Source: CAZHRK01 sp964534555 (GTDB taxonomy: Bacteria > Babelota > Babeliae > Babelales > RVW-14). From it: a stretch of DNA of 64,000 nucleotides. The DNA is taken from contig CAZHRK010000001.1 of assembly GCA_964534555.1 (NCBI GenBank), positions 186,001 through 250,000 of the forward strand, given 5' to 3'. Under the pieces are notes generated by a model. It saw nothing but the letters and a program-made list of their open reading frames with translations. It made no database searches and had not been told where the DNA came from. Below, piece after piece: positions 58,236 to 64,000 of the stretch; the stretch's first letter is position 1, and the number at the start of each line of letters is the position of its first letter. Position numbers and translations under genes: made by a program.

Positions 58236-60512
58236 ATGAATGAAAATGGACCAAAGCTGCTTATCGTTGAGTCTCCTGCGAAAATTAAGACGATCTCTAA
58301 GTTTTTAGGCCGAGACTTTAAAATCATGTCCACCTTTGGGCATGTCAAAGATTTGCCTACGCGAAGAATCGGTATTACTCGAGATGAAAAGACTAAAGCA
58401 ATAGAGCTGAAGTATGATGTTTTGAAGGATAAATCAAACATCGTTTCAGATATTTGCAAGCAAGCGCAGAACTCAAGCGAGATTTTTCTAGCGTCTGACC
58501 CTGACCGTGAAGGGGAGATTATTGCTTGGCATATTGGCCAAGAGATAGAAAAAGTTTTTGCAGATCCATCAAGAATATATCGTATTACCTTTAACGAAAT
58601 TACAAAACCTGCAATCTCAGAAGCCATCGATCATAAAAAAAAGATCGATATTAATAAGGTAAACGCTCAGCAGGCGCGCCGTATTCTAGACCGCTGGGTG
58701 GGATATGAAGTGTCGCCTATTTTGTGGCGTAAAATATCAAAAGGGCTTTCTGCAGGACGTGTGCAATCGATTGCGCTCAAGCTCATCTGTGATCGAGACG
58801 CAGAGATTACTGCTTTTAAAGCAGAAGAATACTGGTCCGTGCATGGCTTGTTCATGACAGGTGATGGCGATTTTATTGCTGAGCTTGCAAAGATCGGATC
58901 AAAAACTGCTGATATTAAAACAAAAGCAGAAGCTGATGATATTCTTGCTGAGCTCAAGAATCAAAAATATGTAGTTACAAAAATTACTGAAAAGAAGCGC
59001 CTTAAAAATCCGCTTCCGCCATTCATGACCTCAACGCTTCAGCAGGATGCTTTTAATAAATTAGGTTTTTCTGTTGATAAGACGATGTCTGTTGCGCAGC
59101 GCCTGTACGAGGGGATTCCGCTTTCAGATAAAAACTCTCCTGAAGCGCTTATTACCTACATGCGTACTGACTCTATGCGTATTTCTGATACCGCAATGGC
59201 AGCTGTCAGAGAGTTTGTCGGCAAAGAATACGGTGATGATTACCTTCCAAAGCAGCCCCATATCTATGATAAAAAGGGTGCACAAGATGCTCACGAAGCG
59301 ATCAGGCCAATTGATGTACGTTTCAAGCCAAGCTTTGTGTCAAAGTATGCATCTACAGATGAGGCTAAACTGTATGATCTGATTTGGAAGCGATTTGTTG
59401 CTTGCCAAATGGAGCCGGCAGAATATTTCCAGCGTCAGGTGCAGATAGAGGGCGGTAAATACCTCTTTAGAGCAACTGGTTCTACGCTGATGTTTGATGG
59501 ATTTTTAAAAGTTTACATGGTTGAAGATGAAGAAGAGGAAAAGGTAGTTAAAATACCTAAATCTCTTACTGAAGACGCTGTCCTTGCATTGAAAAAAATC
59601 GATCCTAAGCAGCACTTTACTCAGCCACCTCCGCGCTATACAGAAGCAACGCTTGTCAAAGAGCTTGAGAAGCGCGGGATTGGTCGACCATCAACATATG
59701 CAGCTATTCTCTCAACTATTCAAAAGCGTGCGTATGCAAATAAAGAACAAAAGCGTTTTATTCCAACAGAGCTTGGTCGCAAAGTAAGCACAATGCTTGT
59801 TGATAATTTGCCTGATATTTTTAACATCACGTTTACTGCTAAAATGGAAGAAGATCTTGATAAGATCGCTGATGGGGAAGCAGAACGAGATGGTGTTCTT
59901 AATGTTTTTTATGACAAGTTTAAAAAAGATCTCACTGCATTTGGCGGTAGCGTCACTGATAAAAAAGCAGTTGAAACAGATCTTAAATGCCCAACCTGCG
60001 GTGAAATGCTTGTTATACGAATGAGCCGTAATGGTGAATTTATTGGCTGTAGCACGTATCCTAAGTGTTCGTTTACATCAAACTTTACGCGTGATGAAGC
60101 TGGCACCATAACGCTTGATACCGCGGCTACAACAGCCGGCGGGACAGCAGTTGATATGACCTGCCCTCAGTGTGGCAAACCGCTTATTAAGCGTATGGGA
60201 CGATTTGGGCCATTTATTTCATGCTCCGGTTATCCAGAGTGTAAATACATTCACCAGGAAAAACTAAAAACACCATGCCCGCTTGATGGCGGTGCGCTTA
60301 CTAAAAGAAAGTGGCGCGGTGGATCCTTCTGGGGTTGTGGTAATTATCCAAAATGTAATTTTGCTATTTTTGGACAAGTTATCGAGTCGCCATGTCCTAA
60401 GTGTAAAAATCCACTTATGGTTGTGCAGTATGATAAAAAGAATGATGTTACCAAACATGCTTGCTCTGACAAAGCCTGCGGGTTTAGTCAGGTAGTTGAA
60501 AACGATAAATAA
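58236..60512 (+). CDS. topA: DNA topoisomerase I
   Basis: Type IA enzyme that relaxes negative supercoils. I start at the ATG at 58236 (MNENGPKLLIVESPAK), where family alignment begins; in-frame ATGs at 58194 and 58215 are possible, but the one at 58089 lies inside the promoter -10 box. The TOPRIM domain has LLIVESPAKIKTI and ASDPDREGEIIAWH, and the active-site Tyr lies in LITYMRTDSMR. The C terminus has four zinc-ribbon units (CPTC...CSTYPKC, CPQC...CSGYPEC, CPLDG...CGNYPKC, CPKC...CSDKAC), the third missing one Cys at its start. Length is about 758 residues. Confidence 0.96.
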   Translation: MNENGPKLLIVESPAKIKTISKFLGRDFKIMSTFGHVKDLPTRRIGITRDEKTKAIELKYDVLKDKSNIVSDICKQAQNSSEIFLASDPDREGEIIAWHIGQEIEKVFADPSRIYRITFNEITKPAISEAIDHKKKIDINKVNAQQARRILDRWVGYEVSPILWRKISKGLSAGRVQSIALKLICDRDAEITAFKAEEYWSVHGLFMTGDGDFIAELAKIGSKTADIKTKAEADDILAELKNQKYVVTKITEKKRLKNPLPPFMTSTLQQDAFNKLGFSVDKTMSVAQRLYEGIPLSDKNSPEALITYMRTDSMRISDTAMAAVREFVGKEYGDDYLPKQPHIYDKKGAQDAHEAIRPIDVRFKPSFVSKYASTDEAKLYDLIWKRFVACQMEPAEYFQRQVQIEGGKYLFRATGSTLMFDGFLKVYMVEDEEEEKVVKIPKSLTEDAVLALKKIDPKQHFTQPPPRYTEATLVKELEKRGIGRPSTYAAILSTIQKRAYANKEQKRFIPTELGRKVSTMLVDNLPDIFNITFTAKMEEDLDKIADGEAERDGVLNVFYDKFKKDLTAFGGSVTDKKAVETDLKCPTCGEMLVIRMSRNGEFIGCSTYPKCSFTSNFTRDEAGTITLDTAATTAGGTAVDMTCPQCGKPLIKRMGRFGPFISCSGYPECKYIHQEKLKTPCPLDGGALTKRKWRGGSFWGCGNYPKCNFAIFGQVIESPCPKCKNPLMVVQYDKKNDVTKHACSDKACGFSQVVENDK

Positions 60513-60542
60513 AAAAAGCCCCCGAAAACCGGGGGCTTTTTT
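60511..60542. terminator. Bidirectional terminator between topA and the ABC exporter gene
   Basis: Stem AAAAGCCCCCG / CGGGGGCTTTT with an AAAAC loop and T-runs on both strands; it serves topA (plus) and the exporter (minus). Confidence 0.92.
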
Positions 60543-60544
60543 AT

Positions 60545-62233
60545 TCAAGCTGCTAATATTAGGTTATGATTCTGGTGTGATGGGTTTTGGACCATGCGTA
60601 CCTGTTTGTCATCTACCATCATGATTTGATCAGCGTGCTCAAGCATGCGCGCACGGTGAGAGACGATGATAATTGTTTTTTTGCCGCGCAAATGATTGAT
60701 TGTCTCAAGAATCATTTTTTCTGATTCATCATCAAGTGCTGATGTTGCTTCATCAAAAATAAGGATGTCGGGATTTCTCAAGAGTGCTCGAGCAATCGTA
60801 ATACGTTGCTTCTGCCCACCAGACAATTTGGTGCCATTCTCTCCAACAAGTGTTTCATAGCCTTCTGTTAGGTGTGAAACGAATTCGTCAACAAAGGCAT
60901 CTTTGCTTGCTTGTAGAACCTTCTCTTTTGTCAGCTCTTGGCAGCCATAAGCAATATTATTGTAAATGGTGTCATTAAATAAAAAGGTTCTCTGGCCGAC
61001 ATATCCGATTCTGCTTCGTAGGCTTTGAAGCGAGAGAGTTGATGCATCTATTCCATCAATCAGAATCTTACCTTCTGCAGGGCTAATAAATCCCATAAGC
61101 AAATCGCAGAGGGTGCTCTTGCCGCCGCCTGATGGGCCAATTAATCCGATACAGGTACCTTGTGTAATCGTAAGATTAATATCATTAAGGACCTTGTGCT
61201 TGCCGTAAGCGAAGGCAACAGCTTGAAGCTCAATGCCATTTTTAATCGTTGCAAGCTCAAATACTCGTTGCTCTGATTGGGGGATTTTCTCATCGATAAC
61301 ACCAAATATTCTTTCTAGCGCAGCTATGCCGTACTGCACGTCAGAATATACCCCAACAAGTTTTTTTAGAGGCTGATAGGCCAAAAGAACAGCAGCTACA
61401 AGCGATGTAAGTTGTCCTGCGGTTAAAACCCCAGTTAAAACCTGGTGCGCAGCTACGTAGAAAATAACGCTGCATCCCGCGATTGCAAGGGCTTCGATTA
61501 CTGCAGGTAGGAAAACTTCGATGTGTACGTTTCTCATAATTGCGTCAAAGCAAAGCGCGAGGAGCTTTTTGAATCTGTTTGCTTCAAGCTTTTCGCCATT
61601 AAAAGCTTTGATTTCTCGTATTCCTACAAAAGATTCTTGAAGCATATTGCTGATAAAGCCAAGCTGCTGCTGAATTGATGTTGAGGCTTTTTTGCGTGCC
61701 TTGCCTAGTCTGCTGATAATAATTCCAAGGAGGGGCCCGAGGATAATCATGAGTCCTGCAAGTTGAACGTTTTGATAAAGTGCATACGACACAAGAAAAG
61801 CCGCTTCAAAAATACTGCGCAGACCATCTTTAATCGCAGAGGCGCCCGCTTGTTGAATCATTTGAACATCATTAAGAAAGCGTGACATAAGCGCACCTGT
61901 TGAGCTGTTTTGGAAAAAAGAAACAGGCAGCTGAACAGTGTGTTTGTACATATCATTTCTTAGGTCATTTATTACCTTGTGGTTGACCCAGTGCATCCAA
62001 TAGCACGATACGTACATTAAAATACCCTTGAGTACGAAGATAAAAACAAAAATAAAAATGAATGGGACGATGAGATGGCTGTAGCGCTTAATAAATATTT
62101 CATCAATTGTTTGTCTGAGAAAATACGCTGGCGCAGCAGAAACTATCCCAAAAAGAGATGCAGCAACTATCGAGACTATAAGCTGTTTACTGTAAGGCTT
62201 TGTGTAGGTAAAAAGCCGCTTTAGATTGCTCAT
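60545..62233 (-). CDS. ABC exporter, MsbA-like (lipid A/lipid flippase type)
   Basis: A 562-residue half-transporter with six membrane segments in the first 320 residues and a nucleotide-binding domain: Walker A GPSGGGKST near 370, signature LSGGQKQRITIARALL near 468 and Walker B ILIFDEATSALD near 488. The N-terminal domain has the FLNDVQMIQQAG pattern of MsbA-type exporters. The start is the ATG at 62233 (AAGGA 6 bases upstream); an earlier in-frame start at 62272 falls inside a hairpin. With kdsB and kdsD, flipping of a Kdo-lipid A-type molecule is a reasonable guess, but the substrate is not proven. It follows tyrS. Confidence 0.85.
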   Translation of the reverse strand: MSNLKRLFTYTKPYSKQLIVSIVAASLFGIVSAAPAYFLRQTIDEIFIKRYSHLIVPFIFIFVFIFVLKGILMYVSCYWMHWVNHKVINDLRNDMYKHTVQLPVSFFQNSSTGALMSRFLNDVQMIQQAGASAIKDGLRSIFEAAFLVSYALYQNVQLAGLMIILGPLLGIIISRLGKARKKASTSIQQQLGFISNMLQESFVGIREIKAFNGEKLEANRFKKLLALCFDAIMRNVHIEVFLPAVIEALAIAGCSVIFYVAAHQVLTGVLTAGQLTSLVAAVLLAYQPLKKLVGVYSDVQYGIAALERIFGVIDEKIPQSEQRVFELATIKNGIELQAVAFAYGKHKVLNDINLTITQGTCIGLIGPSGGGKSTLCDLLMGFISPAEGKILIDGIDASTLSLQSLRSRIGYVGQRTFLFNDTIYNNIAYGCQELTKEKVLQASKDAFVDEFVSHLTEGYETLVGENGTKLSGGQKQRITIARALLRNPDILIFDEATSALDDESEKMILETINHLRGKKTIIIVSHRARMLEHADQIMMVDDKQVRMVQNPSHQNHNLILAA

Positions 62234-62262
62234 TCCTTTTCCTTCATGATGAAAATAGCGAG

Positions 62263-62288
62263 TGAAGGCCACAAAGATGTGGCCTTCA
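62263..62288 (-). terminator. Hairpin between tyrS and the ABC exporter gene
   Basis: Perfect 11-bp stem TGAAGGCCACA / TGTGGCCTTCA with a 4-base loop, 7 bases past the tyrS stop. No proper T-run follows on the minus strand, so it may be a processing or stabilising stem rather than a strong terminator. Confidence 0.55.
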
Positions 62289-62295
62289 TGTTGTT

Positions 62296-63495
62296 TTATT
62301 TCAGCTTATAGATCTTATGCTTACCAACGCGAATAATCATTCCAGCTGAAGGCTTGATCATTGCTTTGAAATCGCTCACAACCGCATCACCAATCCATAC
62401 TGATTTTGATTCAATAAGGCGTTTTGCTTCAGAAGAGCTTGTGACGCTGCCTACGTGTTTAAGAAGATCAACGATCCATAGGTCTTTATCAAACAAAGAC
62501 GAAGCATCAACTTCATTTGCTGCAGAATAATCCTGCTTTTGAAAGAGTGATTCAAATTGTTTGCGTGCTGAGCTTGCCTCATCTGCAGACCAGAATCGGG
62601 CAACGATTGTTTGAGCCATCTCTTTTTTTAGCTCCATTGGATGCTTTTTATTTTCTGCTACAGCAACTTTGAGTTCTGCAACTTCGCGTTCAGTCTTGCC
62701 ACCAAGAAGCAGTAAGTACTTGAACATCAAGCTATCTGAGATAGACATCAGCTTGCCAAATGCTTGGTCTGCCGCTTCCCATAGGCCAACGTAGTTGCCA
62801 TAGGATTTTGACATCTTTTGTACGCCGTCAAGCCCTTCAAGGATAGGCATTGTTAAAATGCACTGAGGCTCTTGGCCATAATGTTCTTGTAGGTGGCGCC
62901 CCATGAGCAAATTAAATGTCTGGTCTGTTCCACCGAGTTCAACGTCGGCTTCTAGGGCTACTGAATCGTACCCTTGCATGAGCGGGTACAGAAGCTCATG
63001 AAGGCTAATAGGTGTTTTTTCTGCTAAGCGCTTTGAAAAATCTTCGCGCTCAATTATCTGAGCAACTGTTGCTTTTGCGCATAACTTAATAAGATCAGAA
63101 AACGTCAGCTTTGATAGCCATTCAGAGTTGTAGCGTACTTCTGTTTTTGCAGGATCTAGAATTTTACTTACCTGCTTGAAGTAGGTTTGTGCGTTTTGTG
63201 CTATTTCTTCATCAGTGAGCGGTGGGCGCGTTTTTGATCGTCCTGTTGGGTCGCCAATTTTAGTTGTGTAATCACCAATCAAAAAAATGATCTTATGCCC
63301 AAGATCCTGGAACTGACGCATTTTGCTGAGTACTACAGCGTGCCCAAGGTGTAAGTCTGGTGCCGTAGGATCCATTCCTAACTTGATAACAAGCGGTTTG
63401 TTTTTGCTCAGCTTTTTTTTCAAGTCTTCTAGCGGAATAACGCTATTTGCGCCGCTCGTGATAATTTCAAGTGAATGTTCTAATGAGGTATTCAT
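62296..63495 (-). CDS. tyrS: Tyrosyl-tRNA synthetase
   Basis: Charges tRNA-Tyr. The 399-residue protein has GMDPTAPDLHLGHAVVL near residue 40 (HLGH, the HIGH motif), KMSKS near 233 and a C-terminal S4-like domain ending RVGKHKIYKL. The arrangement, with AVVLSKMRQFQDLGHKIIFLIGDYTTKIGDPTGRS, fits the TyrZ-type enzyme of many bacteria. It lies 16 bases downstream of the M50 protease gene and upstream of the ABC exporter. Confidence 0.95.
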   Translation of the reverse strand: MNTSLEHSLEIITSGANSVIPLEDLKKKLSKNKPLVIKLGMDPTAPDLHLGHAVVLSKMRQFQDLGHKIIFLIGDYTTKIGDPTGRSKTRPPLTDEEIAQNAQTYFKQVSKILDPAKTEVRYNSEWLSKLTFSDLIKLCAKATVAQIIEREDFSKRLAEKTPISLHELLYPLMQGYDSVALEADVELGGTDQTFNLLMGRHLQEHYGQEPQCILTMPILEGLDGVQKMSKSYGNYVGLWEAADQAFGKLMSISDSLMFKYLLLLGGKTEREVAELKVAVAENKKHPMELKKEMAQTIVARFWSADEASSARKQFESLFQKQDYSAANEVDASSLFDKDLWIVDLLKHVGSVTSSSEAKRLIESKSVWIGDAVVSDFKAMIKPSAGMIIRVGKHKIYKLK

Positions 63496-63511
63496 AAGCT
63501 TAGATCCGATC

Positions 63512-64000
63512 TTAACGGAAAATTTTGACTAACATTTTTCTGATTCCTACTCCAACATGAAAAATCGAACCAAGAACGATATCACTGATTGGCGGAACAA
63601 AAAATATGATCAGGAAAATAATAAAAGCATATTGCTCAAGCCAATCAAGCGCAGGCTGCATACGTGATGGTAGTATGTAGCGCAATACCCTTCCACCATC
63701 AAACGGAGGAAGTGGAATCAAATCCATCACACCAAAAATAAGGCTTATCTCAAGCGTGTATTGAATAATGCCTTTCAACGCAATAAGTGTTGGAGTTGAA
63801 AGATTTGGATTAAGAATAAATGGCGCTGCAATAATAACAATTGCACCAAGAACAAAGTGTGCAAGCGGCCCTGATAGTGATGTGATAATCCCGCCTAGGC
63901 GATAGTGTTTAAATTGGCCATCATCAAATACTACCGGATATGTCCATCGCACACCGAGCATTACAAGTACGAGCATGATTAAGATTCGTGGAATATTTGG
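63512..64000 (-). CDS. M50-family membrane metalloprotease (site-2 protease), C-terminal part
   Basis: The frame is open to the right edge, so the start and the HExxH zinc motif are outside the window. The visible part has LGVRWTYPVVF, corresponding to the G-x-x-x-PV strand, the SLSGPLAHFVLGAIVII membrane block (family pattern AGPLANFLLA), and the second zinc-site motif GVMDLIPLPPFDGGRVL (family NLIPIPPLDGG), with the catalytic-side Asp in FDGG. These fit the small YwhC-like site-2 proteases rather than PDZ-containing RseP. It is followed by tyrS 16 bases later. Confidence 0.85.
   Translation of the reverse strand, partial: PNIPRILIMLVLVMLGVRWTYPVVFDDGQFKHYRLGGIITSLSGPLAHFVLGAIVIIAAPFILNPNLSTPTLIALKGIIQYTLEISLIFGVMDLIPLPPFDGGRVLRYILPSRMQPALDWLEQYAFIIFLIIFFVPPISDIVLGSIFHVGVGIRKMLVKIFR

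Noticed and set aside
58046..58627. Minus-strand open frame of 193 codons opposite topA
   Set aside because: The plus strand carries the conserved TOPRIM motifs and the promoter; the antisense frame lacks any pattern.
1..64000. CRISPR arrays, insertion sequences, prophage or rRNA operons
   Set aside because: No repeat-spacer pattern, transposase, integrase, phage structural gene or rRNA sequence was seen.

Overview
The window looks like a piece of a compact, Gram-negative, probably host-associated bacterial chromosome. The best guess is Candidatus Dependentiae (TM6, Babeliae). This is an inference from gene content: Kdo/LPS genes, an MsbA-like exporter, type IV pilin genes, a salvage thymidine kinase, many orphan secreted proteins, and very tight packing with tail-to-tail overlaps. 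There is no rRNA, insertion sequence, integrase or CRISPR array. Seven tRNA genes are present.

Positions 1-13800 (minus strand) form one long information-processing cluster. In transcription order it runs tRNA-Tyr, tRNA-Gly, tRNA-Thr(TGT), tRNA-Thr(GGT), rpmG, tRNA-Trp, secE, nusG, rplK, rplA, rplJ, rplL, rpoB, rpoC, tRNA-Val, rpsO, pnp (cut by the left edge). This is close to the E. coli thrU-tyrU-glyT-thrT-tufB-secE order but without tuf. RpoB carries an eight-cysteine insertion near its N terminus that resembles the zinc ribbon of RpoC.

Positions 13800-36400 are mixed housekeeping and envelope genes: tsaE with a NYN nuclease, a stand-alone atpG, murA (active-site Cys replaced by Asp), kdsB, tdk, radA, a NUDIX hydrolase, a PutP-type symporter, rpsI-glmS, tRNA-Thr(CGT), a DksA/TraR protein with tadA, gyrB, sufB-sufD and mnmG. 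Secreted proteins of unknown function lie between them, one with a J-domain-like segment.

Positions 36400-48900 hold three tandem secreted orphans, a photolyase, a predicted outer-membrane beta-barrel protein, the rpsU-rbfA-kdsD-prepilin peptidase operon facing a pilin gene, a secreted FAD oxidoreductase, a ferritin-like protein, another secreted orphan, sufC (about 14 kb from sufBD) and a glycine-zipper lipoprotein.

Positions 48900-57900 (minus) are a long run: two paralogous membrane proteins, a PlsC-type acyltransferase, batA-batB-batC-batD-batE, a lipoprotein joining a glycine zipper to two zinc-ribbon-like modules, and a secreted orphan. Positions 58000-64000 carry topA, an MsbA-like ABC exporter, tyrS and a truncated M50 (site-2) protease.

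Together the genes describe a cell with an LPS-type outer membrane (kdsD, kdsB, MsbA-like exporter), peptidoglycan precursors (glmS, murA), SUF iron-sulfur assembly and type IV pili, plus an unusually large share of lineage-specific exported proteins. The most unusual items are the RpoB zinc-ribbon insertion, the Bat operon with its extra membrane and zinc-ribbon lipoprotein genes, the exported J-domain-like protein and the MurA Cys-to-Asp change.
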